DNA of 64,000 nucleotides from CAZUMJ01 sp964621605 (GTDB lineage Bacteria; Actinomycetota; Acidimicrobiia; Acidimicrobiales; Iamiaceae). The notes under the pieces are model-generated. The model saw only the letters and a program-made list of their open reading frames with translations, had not been told where the DNA came from and searched no databases. Every line of letters starts with the position of its first letter. The first letter of the stretch is position 1. A program made the translations under genes and the position numbers. Positions 25,241-32,437 of the stretch are shown one piece after another. The stretch is from assembly GCA_964621605.1 (NCBI GenBank), contig CAZUMJ010000015.1:5954-69953 (forward strand). The letters are read 5' to 3'.

Positions 25241-25870
25241 TCAGGTCGACGGGGCAGAGGTGACGGGCGCGGTGGTGGGAGTGGCCTCGGTTGTCGACGG
25301 TGCCGGTGCCTCGGTCGTTGGTGTCGTCGTCTCGGGTGCAGTGGTCGTCGAGGTGGTGCTCGTCGTCGAGGTGGAGCTGGTCGACGTCGACGAGGCGACC
25401 GTCGTGCTCGTGGTGGTCGACGATGATGTCGTGGTCGTGTCGCCTGAATCGATGCCGGGGGCGGGCCCAGGCGATGAACTGCCGCCGTTGCGCCCGATCA
25501 GGAACGCGCCGAGAGCAACGATCGCGGCGAGGACCACGATGATTGCGATCTTGAGCCCGCGGTCGAGGCGGTCGTCAGCACGGGCGGGCGGGAGCTCTCC
25601 CGGGGCAGCGAAGGCCTGTGGGCGTTGGGGAGCGCGTGCGGTCGGTTCCGGACGGTCGAGCTCGGGTGCCGGGATGAAGTGTTGCGCCGGAGGCCCCGCG
25701 GGGGTTCCGGATGGAGGTGTCTGTCCAGAGGTGGGCATCGCCCGGGTGGCACCCGGGTCGGCAGGGACGTGCCCTGTCGAGGGAAGGCCTGGTGCCGGCG
25801 AGTGAACGCCGGGCACGGCACGAGTCTCGTCTCCGGGAGGTGGCGGCGTGGCGCCGGTGTTGTCGCTCAT
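25241..25870 (-). CDS. Single-pass membrane protein with Pro-rich inside and Ser/Thr-rich outside
   Basis: The 209-residue protein has a Pro/Gly-rich cytoplasmic part (1-105), one membrane helix at about 107-127 (IAIIVVLAAIVALGAFLIG) and an outside stalk made almost only of Thr, Ser, Pro and Ala. The stalk is probably O-glycosylated and wall-spanning. It lacks any sorting signal. It overlaps the upstream SDR stop by ATGA and precedes the beta-helix gene by 43 nt. Function unknown; similar stalks occur in proteins at 12343, 42090 and 45766. Confidence 0.75.
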   Translation of the reverse strand: MSDNTGATPPPPGDETRAVPGVHSPAPGLPSTGHVPADPGATRAMPTSGQTPPSGTPAGPPAQHFIPAPELDRPEPTARAPQRPQAFAAPGELPPARADDRLDRGLKIAIIVVLAAIVALGAFLIGRNGGSSSPGPAPGIDSGDTTTTSSSTTTSTTVASSTSTSSTSTTSTTSTTTAPETTTPTTEAPAPSTTEATPTTAPVTSAPST

Positions 25871-26634
25871 CCGACGGTGGCGATGCCGCCGTCGACGGGA
25901 ATGACCGCGCCCGTCAGGTAGGCGCCAGCTCGGGAGGCGAGGAAGATCGCGGTGCCTGCCATGTCGTCGGGTCGACCGATGCGTTTGAGCGGAGCGTTGG
26001 CGGCGATGGTGTCGCCGAAGGCTTCGAGTGTTGCCGCCATCATCTTCGACTCGAATGGGCCTGGTGCGATGGCGTTCACCGTGATCGCCGGCGCGAGGTG
26101 GCGTGCCAAGTGCCGCGTGAGTTGGTGCACTGCGGCCTTGCTGGCTGAGTAGGAGTAGGTCTCGAGCAGGGGGACGTGGATGCCATCGATGGACCCGATG
26201 TTGATCACGCGGGCAGGTTCTTCGGCGGTACCGCTCGCACGGAGGAGAGGGAGCAGGAACTTCGTGGTGTGGAACACGCCTTTGACGTTGAGATCAAGGG
26301 TGCGATCCCACGCGGCGTCGTCGAACGTCTCGAGGGGAGCTCCCCAGGTCGCTCCCGCGTTGTTCACCAGGATGTCGACTCTGTCGGTCCACGAGCCGAC
26401 CGCGTCTGCAAGACCCCTGCAGCCGTCCTCTGTCGAGAGGTCTGCGGGGAAGGCGACGCAGGTTCCGAACGCGGACAACTCTTCGGCGACCGCGAGGCAC
26501 ACGTCGCTCTTGCGGGAGCTGATGGCGACGTCGGCTCCCGCTCGGACGAATCCTTCGGCGATCATGCGTCCGATGCCGCGTGACCCGCCGGTCACGACCG
26601 CGCGCTTGCCCGTGATGGAGAACAGGTCGCTCAT
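25867..26634 (-). CDS. Short-chain dehydrogenase/reductase
   Basis: The 255-residue SDR has the cofactor motif TGGSRGIGR, NNAG in VDILVNNAGATWG, the catalytic Ser in INIGSIDGI, and YSASK with Tyr and Lys. GPFESKMMAAT follows, and the C-terminus is the usual GAVIPVDGG. The ATG at 26634 begins MSDLFSITGKRAVVTGG, the normal distance to the glycine loop. An arginine after the Gly-loop suggests NADPH preference. Substrate unknown; 3-oxoacyl or gluconate-type reductases are the nearest in look. Confidence 0.9.
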   Translation of the reverse strand: MSDLFSITGKRAVVTGGSRGIGRMIAEGFVRAGADVAISSRKSDVCLAVAEELSAFGTCVAFPADLSTEDGCRGLADAVGSWTDRVDILVNNAGATWGAPLETFDDAAWDRTLDLNVKGVFHTTKFLLPLLRASGTAEEPARVINIGSIDGIHVPLLETYSYSASKAAVHQLTRHLARHLAPAITVNAIAPGPFESKMMAATLEAFGDTIAANAPLKRIGRPDDMAGTAIFLASRAGAYLTGAVIPVDGGIATVG

Positions 26635-26678
26635 GGGTTCTGACGGTAGTGGCAGAACGTCTGCGGAGGTGGCTGCGT

Positions 26679-27500
26679 TCAGCGACGCTGGCACGTGGGA
26701 CACCATGTCGTCCCACGGCCGTCGAGCACGCGTCGCCGTAAGGCGGTGCCGCAGCGGGGGCACGGCTGCCCTGCCCGCCCGTAGCAGGAGAGGTGCTGTT
26801 GGTGTTGTCCCGATGAACCATCGAGCGAGCGGTAGTCGCGCAACGTCGTGCCACCGTGCGCGATCCCTGCTTCCAGCACGGTCACGAGCGCGGCGTGGAG
26901 GCGCGCCGCGCCCGGCTTCGTGACCTCTCGGGCGGCGGGGTGGATGCGGGCGTGCCAGAGGGCTTCGTCGGCGTAGATGTTTCCGATGCCGGCAACGATG
27001 CGCTGGCTCAGCAGGTTGCTCTTCGTGTGGGCACGGCTTCTCCGTAGGCCTTCCCACAGCTGGAGCGCGGAGAACTCCGGGTCGAGTGGCTCGGGACCGA
27101 GCGCCAAGAGTGTTGGGAGACCCCGGTAGTCGCCCCGCGGCACGAGGGCCACTCGGCCGAAGCCGCGTGGGTCGCGAAGCACGAGGCGCTGGTCTCCGAC
27201 GGTCCAGGCGGCTCGGACGTGTCGATCGGCCTTGCTCGTAGCCGTGGGGGTGCCCGAGAGCGAGATGGGTCGGAAGTGCAGCGTCCCCGTCATACCCAGA
27301 TGAATGACCACCTCTTGCTCGGAGTCGAGTTCGAGCAAGAGGTATTTCCCGCGGCGCCGGACCGCGGTGACCACGCCGTGTGCGTCGAACGCGTCGGCAA
27401 ACCTTGGTCGCGGGTCACCCCAGCCAGCTTCAAGGACGCGACCGACGAGCATCGGTTCGAGCTGCCGGCGCACGGTCTCCACTTCGGGGAGTTCGGGCAC
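26679..27500 (-). CDS. mutM: Formamidopyrimidine-DNA glycosylase
   Basis: MutM/Fpg removes 8-oxoguanine and formamidopyrimidines from DNA and nicks the abasic site. The 273-residue protein starts MPELPEVETVRR, where Pro2 is the catalytic nucleophile and Glu3 essential. It has the lysine region RRRGKYLLLEL, HLGMTGTL, the helix-two-turn-helix signature GIGNIYADEALWHARIHP, and a C-terminal zinc finger (CPRCG...CPTCQ). All catalytic features are present. It is the first gene of the apparent four-gene operon running to 23401. Confidence 0.96.
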   Translation of the reverse strand: MPELPEVETVRRQLEPMLVGRVLEAGWGDPRPRFADAFDAHGVVTAVRRRGKYLLLELDSEQEVVIHLGMTGTLHFRPISLSGTPTATSKADRHVRAAWTVGDQRLVLRDPRGFGRVALVPRGDYRGLPTLLALGPEPLDPEFSALQLWEGLRRSRAHTKSNLLSQRIVAGIGNIYADEALWHARIHPAAREVTKPGAARLHAALVTVLEAGIAHGGTTLRDYRSLDGSSGQHQQHLSCYGRAGQPCPRCGTALRRRVLDGRGTTWCPTCQRR

Positions 27501-27606
27501 GGCCGCAGCGTACGGCGAGGCGACGAGGGTGCGTTCTCGGAGGCCTGACGTGCCCTACGCTCGACGCGCCGCCATCCGTCGGAAGCCGAAAGGGGAGCCG
27601 CGCCCG

Positions 27607-28857
27607 ATGTTGCTCATGCTGGTCATCGCGCTTGGCGTGATCGCGCTCGTCGCGGCGGCGGTTATCGCGGCTGTCTCGGTGACGCGGTCGCGCTCCGCTC
27701 GCGACGACTGGCTGGGCGAGTTGGACGACATTCGGCGTGCCGCCCTCACCTTTGACGAGGACGGGCCGCTTGTGGCCGACGAGATCGATGATCTGAGCGG
27801 CGAGTCCCGCGAGTCGGAGCTGGAGCCGGAACCAGCGCCGAAACCAGAGCCGGAACCAGAGGTGGCGTCGGAGTCCGAACCCGAGTCGGAACCAGCGCCC
27901 GAGGCGGAATCCGCGTCGGGACCCGAGTCGGAGTCGGAGTCCGAACCAGAGCCGGAGCTGGAGCCGGAGCCCGAGGTGGAGCCGGAGCCCGAGGTGGAGT
28001 CGGAGCCTGAGTCCGCGTCGGAACCGGAGCCCGAGCCGGAGTCGGAGCTGGAGCCGAAGCCCGAGGTGGAGTCGGAGCCTGAGTCCGCGTCGGAACCGGA
28101 GCCCGAGCCGGAGTCGGAGCTGGAGCCGAAGCCCGAGGTGGCGTCGGAGTCCGAACCCGACCCGGAGTCGGAACCAGAGCCCGCGTCGGAACCAGAGCCC
28201 GCGTCGGAACCAGAGCCCGAGTCGGAGCCCGAGATGGAGTCGGAGTTCGAACCCGACCCGGAGTCCGAACCCGACCCGGAGTCCGAACGAGAGCCCGCGT
28301 CGGAACCAGAGCCGGAGTCGGAGCCCGAGGTGGAGTCGGTGCCCGAGCCGGAACCGGGTCGACCGTCAGTGGCGCGCGTCCGCACGCTCGGCAGTCGTCG
28401 CTTCGACGAGTACGAGCATGCCGGTGGAGCTCTCACCCGCATCGAGCTTGGGGAAGCCCAGGTCTCGCTGCGCGAGACGCCATTCGGCGGAGTTGTCTTC
28501 GCTGTCGACCTCGCCGATGGGTCTGTGTGGCATCGGACAGCCTCGCGGAGCGCTGAACAGGTGACGCTGACCGTGCAAACACCCGCTGGGTGGGTGAGCT
28601 CGCACGGCGCTGATGTGTTGGTAACGAGCGAACCCGATGGCTGGTGCTACGCGATGTGTCTGAGCGGCGCGTGCACCATCGAGTTCGCTCCAGGCATGTC
28701 AACCCTTCGTCTGGAAGCTGGCCAGGTGGGCCGATCTCGAGTTGGTGCGAGCGAGGTTGAGGTTGCCGGCGCTGATCCGAGCGCCCTGCACGAGGATCAG
28801 CTGGTCTCGTTGCACAGGCGTTGGGACGACGAGGCACCGGCGCGCGCATCTGGCTAG
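27607..28857 (+). CDS. Membrane-anchored FecR-like protein with a long Glu/Pro/Ser repeat stalk
   Basis: The 416-residue protein has an N-terminal membrane helix (about 1-23, MLLMLVIALGVIALVAAAVI), a linker, then about 185 residues of PEPESE-type repeats (27805-28362). The C-terminal part of about 165 residues resembles the FecR domain: ELGEAQVSLRETPFGGVVFA, TVQTPAGWVSSHGADVLVTS, CTIEFAPGMSTLRLEAGQVG. FecR domains usually sit in signalling or stress-sensing membrane proteins; no sigma factor is adjacent here. The ATG at 27607 starts at the helix. The acidic stalk gives a strong negative charge. Confidence 0.7.
   Translation: MLLMLVIALGVIALVAAAVIAAVSVTRSRSARDDWLGELDDIRRAALTFDEDGPLVADEIDDLSGESRESELEPEPAPKPEPEPEVASESEPESEPAPEAESASGPESESESEPEPELEPEPEVEPEPEVESEPESASEPEPEPESELEPKPEVESEPESASEPEPEPESELEPKPEVASESEPDPESEPEPASEPEPASEPEPESEPEMESEFEPDPESEPDPESEREPASEPEPESEPEVESVPEPEPGRPSVARVRTLGSRRFDEYEHAGGALTRIELGEAQVSLRETPFGGVVFAVDLADGSVWHRTASRSAEQVTLTVQTPAGWVSSHGADVLVTSEPDGWCYAMCLSGACTIEFAPGMSTLRLEAGQVGRSRVGASEVEVAGADPSALHEDQLVSLHRRWDDEAPARASG
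27991..28134 (+). repeat. 72-bp tandem duplication inside the acidic repeat stalk
   Basis: Two copies of a 72-bp unit (27991-28062, 28063-28134) encode the same 24 residues, beginning Glu-Val-Glu-Ser-Glu-Pro. They lie in a longer stretch of shorter degenerate GAGCCGGAGTCC-like units. Confidence 0.85.
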
Positions 28858-28869
28858 GCACCCGTTCGC

Positions 28870-29883
28870 TCAGCTGACTAGGCGAGCTCCCGCGGCCCCG
28901 ATGTCGGCGAGGAGATTGGTTCCTGCAGAGCCGATGTGGCTCAAGCCTTGCAACGTCTCGCGTGCAGATCCGCGCAAGTCGCCGCGTCGGAGTGCGGCGA
29001 GGGCGTCGCCGGTGTCTTCGCGCGCGAGCGATGCGGCGCCTTCGAGGCGGTGGAGTTCGGAGGAGCCGAAGGCCCTTGCTGCAGTCAGCGCCTCGCCGGA
29101 GCGACGGAATGCCTGGCGAGGCTTCCAGACCACCGGGGGTAGGGGCGGTGGGAGCGGCAGCAGCGGAAAGTCCTCGTCGAGCGCGACGAGTTGCAACCAA
29201 GTCGTCGTGGTTCCGAGTGCAAGGGCGAGCGTCACCGGCGATGGCGACACGCTCAGCGCCAACAAGCTTCCGTCGCTCAGGGCGTGCGCGATCATTCGGG
29301 TGTAGCCGAAGCCGTCTCGGCGCATGGCGTCAAGCGGATCTCCCGCAGCGACGATCGACTGGAGGTCGTGGGCCACGGCCACGATGCCGATGCCAGGCGC
29401 GATTCGCCCGAACGGTCCGCTGAGGACGCGGGCTACGGGTGCCAGGACCGGGAGCTCCCGAAGTACCTGGGAGGTTTCCGGCGCCACAGCAAGTACGCCA
29501 CGACCGAGCTGTACGGCACGCTGTGCGATGTCGGTGAACAGGTCTTCGAGATCATCTGGAAGGGCCTGCAGAAGGATCGTCGCGGACGCGCCGAGACCTG
29601 GGTGTTCCCCGAGGCCACCGTCGGCTCGCAGGAATGCGTTCGCAGCAGTGCCGGCGATTGTCGCGGTCGCCGTCAGCTCTTGCATGACTGTCGGCAGGCC
29701 TTCGGTGAGGACCTCCGCGAGCAGGGGTGGCGTTGACGTGGGCCAAGGGTGGCTGGCGAGGTTGTTGCCCACCTGCGCAACTTGGCGCCGGAGCTCATCG
29801 CTCGCGTCGACATAGCGTTGGAGCCCGGACGGGTCCGCGGCGACCCTGCCGCTCGTGCATGGCACCCCGAGCCGTGCGCTCAC
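28870..29883 (-). CDS. Hypothetical protein with WXG100-like N-terminus and small-residue hydrophobic core; possible type VII secretion substrate
   Basis: No family certain. In the 337-residue protein, residues of about 16-90 look like a helical WXG100/LXG-type hairpin (DPSGLQRYVDASDELRRQVA, then QELTATATIAGTAANAFL). The middle has small-residue hydrophobic segments (PFGRIAPGIGIVAVAHDL; SVSPSPVTLALALGTTTTW) of the sort seen in polymorphic toxins and ESX-exported proteins. The end is a helical Ala-rich region. The GTG start overlaps the stop of the upstream gene (GTGA), so the two are coupled. No toxin catalytic motif is visible. Confidence 0.5.
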   Translation of the reverse strand: MSARLGVPCTSGRVAADPSGLQRYVDASDELRRQVAQVGNNLASHPWPTSTPPLLAEVLTEGLPTVMQELTATATIAGTAANAFLRADGGLGEHPGLGASATILLQALPDDLEDLFTDIAQRAVQLGRGVLAVAPETSQVLRELPVLAPVARVLSGPFGRIAPGIGIVAVAHDLQSIVAAGDPLDAMRRDGFGYTRMIAHALSDGSLLALSVSPSPVTLALALGTTTTWLQLVALDEDFPLLPLPPPLPPVVWKPRQAFRRSGEALTAARAFGSSELHRLEGAASLAREDTGDALAALRRGDLRGSARETLQGLSHIGSAGTNLLADIGAAGARLVS

Positions 29884-30632
29884 CGCGGGGTCGGCCCGGG
29901 GGTAGCGGTCATGGGTTGTGCGGGCACGGATGTGGGGTCAAGCGCCGCCGCAACGCCGCGCCACACGTCGTGCGTGTCGGTCGGGATCAGTCGCATCGTG
30001 CGAGGGCGCTGGCCGCTGCGCGACCCGCACCACCAGCCCGATACCCCCGCATCGAGCGCCGCGAGTGCACGCCGCGTGCTTTGCCCCGCGTCGGTGTGGC
30101 TGACCTCCAGGTGCCAGCAACGGGCCCGGACCGCTGCGCTGCGGGTGTTCGGAGTGGGTGCTGCTCCACGGAGCACTTGTCGATGCACCTCGCCGGTGAA
30201 GGACGGAACGTCGAGTTCGATCGTCGGGCGGCGAGGTGGGGCAGGCCGGTCGTCGATCTGCAACCAGCCCAAGAACAGCTGCCATAGGCCGGACCGGCTG
30301 CTGGAGCGAAGGAGCCAGCCCCCATCCGTGGCGCGTTCCGCGAGGACCGCTCGTCGCTCGCGCAACCAGAGTTGACGGTGCGCTGGGCGGCTGCTGTGGA
30401 GCTGCATGAACGTGGTTGCGGTGCTGATCGTGGTGCCGATCTCTGCGCCGAGGTTGGTGGGCGAACCGCCTCGATCTGCGAGCCCCGCTCGGTGGAGCCG
30501 CGCGCTCGCCGCCGCGACGGTTGGGCCGCACATGGACGGGTGTCTTGCCGCTGCTTCGTGACGGCTGAGCGTGGCGAGCAGGTTCAGCGCGTGGTCGTCG
30601 ACGGGTTCAGAGGAGTGGGTCGGAAAGGACAT
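29880..30632 (-). CDS. Hypothetical protein, translationally coupled partner of the WXG100-like protein
   Basis: The 250-residue soluble protein has no recognised domain. It has a helical N-terminal half with basic patches (LWLRERRAVLAERATDGGWL) and a beta-rich second half (PTIELDVPSFTGEV; RCWHLEVSHTDAG). Size and alternating pattern are faintly like EspG-type chaperones or ESX-associated proteins, but this is a weak resemblance. Start: ATG at 30632 with AAGG 7 nt upstream; a GTG two codons earlier is possible. Its stop overlaps the next gene's start by 4 bp. A promoter-like sequence precedes it. Confidence 0.55.
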   Translation of the reverse strand: MSFPTHSSEPVDDHALNLLATLSRHEAAARHPSMCGPTVAAASARLHRAGLADRGGSPTNLGAEIGTTISTATTFMQLHSSRPAHRQLWLRERRAVLAERATDGGWLLRSSSRSGLWQLFLGWLQIDDRPAPPRRPTIELDVPSFTGEVHRQVLRGAAPTPNTRSAAVRARCWHLEVSHTDAGQSTRRALAALDAGVSGWWCGSRSGQRPRTMRLIPTDTHDVWRGVAAALDPTSVPAQPMTATPGPTPR

Positions 30633-30650
30633 GTCCACACCTTAGGGAGT

Positions 30651-30679
30651 GTTTCATGTCATTTCCATACATTTGTAAA
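30651..30679 (-). promoter_or_regulatory. Promoter-like sequence for the 30632-28870 gene pair
   Basis: In an unusually AT-rich patch for this window, the minus strand reads TTTACA (30679-30674), a 17-bp spacer, and TGAAAC (30656-30651). It would start transcription about 10-15 nt before the ATG. It separates the pair from the P450 gene upstream. Confidence 0.4.
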
Positions 30680-30711
30680 CTTCTGAAGGTGCAGGGTCTG
30701 CCGCAGGTCTG

Positions 30712-31893
30712 TCAGGTGTGGAACCGCAGGTCGAGCGAACGGATGCCCGCGATGACGTTCGAGCCAGACCTGGTCGGTTGGGCTACCACGTCGATCGTGG
30801 TGAAGCGGTCGAGCAGCGCTTCGATCACCGTGCGGATCTCGAGGCGAGCAAGTGCCGCGCCGATGCAGAAGTGCGGCCCGAAGCCGAAGGCGACGTGGTG
30901 GTTCGGGGCTCGACGAAGGTCGAAGTCGTCGGCGGTAGGGCCGAATTCGGCCGGGTCGCGGTTTGCCGCGGCATAGAGGAGGAGGAGTGGGTCGTCGGCG
31001 CGTACCGGTGTGCCCGAGACCGTCGTATCGACGGTCGCCGTTCGCATGAACGCGATGACGGGAGTGGTCCAGCGGAGGATCTCCTCGACCACGGTCGAAA
31101 GGAGCGATCGATCTGCTCGCAGCTGAGCCCACTGTTCGGGCCGCTCGCCCAGGGCCAGCAAGCCACCGGTGAGCGCGTGACGCGTGGTCTCGTTGCCGGC
31201 GACCAGCAGCTGCACGAGGAACATCGCGATCTCGCCGTCGTCGAGCGAGTCGCCGTCGATGGTGACGGTTGCCAGCGTGGAGACCAGGTCGTCTCGTGGG
31301 TCGGCCCGTCGTTGGGCAGCGGTCTCGAGGAGGAACCCGACCATGTCGCCCAGGTGCGCGGACCGTTCTTCGTCGGTGAAGTCTCCGGCTCCGGGGATCG
31401 CAGCATCTGACCAGATCAAGAAGCGTTCGTGTTGGGCGTCGTCTATGCCCAGCAGGTCGGTGATCACCTGGAGGGGGAGGGGCGCGGTGAGGCCTTGCAC
31501 GATCTCGACCGACTCGCCGTCGGGAAGGGCGGCGACGAGTCGCTCGGCGCGGCCACGGACCGACTCCTCCATCGCTCGGATGCGTTTCGGGGCGAAGGCC
31601 GGCTGCACGAGCTTGCGGTAACGCCCGTGCGCCGGTGGGTCGGTGTGCATGATCGTCGGCGGAGCCGGGTACTCGACACCGATCTCCGGGAGGATGATGC
31701 CGCGCCCTGAACAGAACGTCTCTGCATCGGCGGAGACCGCAGTGACGCCATCGTGCGTCGGCACCGCCCAGAAGCCGAGTTGGGCGTTCCAGGTGATGCC
31801 GTGTCGGCGGAGCGCCTCGTAGAGGTGTTGGGGGTCATTCCGGAACGTGTCGTCGTCGAGCAGCGCTGCGGTGGGGTCGGCGCCCGTAGTCAT
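30712..31893 (-). CDS. Cytochrome P450 monooxygenase
   Basis: The 393-residue soluble bacterial P450 has the I-helix motif AGNETTRHAL (oxygen activation), the K-helix ExxR in EEILRWTTPV, and the haem ligand motif FGFGPHFCIGAALARLE with its cysteine. Length is typical of class I P450s that need separate ferredoxin and ferredoxin reductase; neither gene is adjacent. The pattern is near the CYP families that hydroxylate lipids and terpenoids in actinobacteria, but substrate is unknown. The ATG overlaps the msrB stop (ATGA). Confidence 0.95.
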   Translation of the reverse strand: MTTGADPTAALLDDDTFRNDPQHLYEALRRHGITWNAQLGFWAVPTHDGVTAVSADAETFCSGRGIILPEIGVEYPAPPTIMHTDPPAHGRYRKLVQPAFAPKRIRAMEESVRGRAERLVAALPDGESVEIVQGLTAPLPLQVITDLLGIDDAQHERFLIWSDAAIPGAGDFTDEERSAHLGDMVGFLLETAAQRRADPRDDLVSTLATVTIDGDSLDDGEIAMFLVQLLVAGNETTRHALTGGLLALGERPEQWAQLRADRSLLSTVVEEILRWTTPVIAFMRTATVDTTVSGTPVRADDPLLLLYAAANRDPAEFGPTADDFDLRRAPNHHVAFGFGPHFCIGAALARLEIRTVIEALLDRFTTIDVVAQPTRSGSNVIAGIRSLDLRFHT

Positions 31894-32318
31894 GCGTCCC
31901 CAGAGGGGGACACGGTGTCCTCGCCTTGCGTGGCGTCAAAGCGCAGGCTTGCGGAGTTCATGCAGTAGCGCAGTCCGGTCGGTTGTGGACCATCGTCGAA
32001 GCGGTGCCCCAGGTGGCTGCCGCACGTACGGCAGCGCACCTCGACGCGGTGCATACCGTGGCTGCGGTCCTCGATGAGTTCCACCTTGGCGGGGTCGACC
32101 GCATCGAAGAAGCTGGGCCACCCCGAGCCGGAGTCGTACTTGGTGTCGGAGCGGAAGAGCATCTCCCCGCACACGATGCAGAAGTAGTCGCCGTCAGTGT
32201 GGTTGTCCCAGTACTCGCCGGTGAAGGCTCGCTCCGTTCCGGCATGCTGCGTGACCTCGAACTGCAGCGGGGTGAGGCGACCTCGCAGCTCGTCTGAGTC
32301 GTAGGTCTCGCGTTCCAT
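31890..32318 (-). CDS. msrB: Peptide-methionine (R)-S-oxide reductase
   Basis: MsrB repairs oxidised methionine (R isomer) in proteins. The 142-residue protein shows the zinc-binding pairs CIVCG and CRTCG, SGSGWPSFFDAV, and the active-site motif YCMNSASLRF with the catalytic Cys. The ATG at 32318 has AGGAGG upstream; the frame is open further but the extra residues lack family sequence. Its stop overlaps the P450 start, so the two form one transcript. Confidence 0.96.
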   Translation of the reverse strand: MERETYDSDELRGRLTPLQFEVTQHAGTERAFTGEYWDNHTDGDYFCIVCGEMLFRSDTKYDSGSGWPSFFDAVDPAKVELIEDRSHGMHRVEVRCRTCGSHLGHRFDDGPQPTGLRYCMNSASLRFDATQGEDTVSPSGDA

Positions 32319-32382
32319 GGTGGGTCCTCCTGCTCGGCAGGGGCCGTCCCCCGAAGGCGCCGGCCTGTGTGTCTCAGCCATT

Positions 32383-32397
32383 CTGACGCATCGTCAG
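32383..32397. promoter_or_regulatory. Perfect palindrome (operator-like) before the acyl-CoA dehydrogenase
   Basis: CTGACG-CAT-CGTCAG, a perfect 15-bp dyad between the divergent msrB and acyl-CoA dehydrogenase starts, 41 nt before the latter. A closely similar dyad lies at 55302-55316. TetR-type regulators bind sites of this size. Confidence 0.6.
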
Positions 32398-32437
32398 GCA
32401 ATTGGGGGCGTCACAAGCGCCTTCCTACGCTCTGGGG

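Noticed and set aside
27805..28362. Dense short repeats (GAGCCGGAGTCC type) resembling a satellite or origin
   Set aside because: They keep one open frame encoding Glu/Pro/Ser repeats between a membrane helix and a folded domain.
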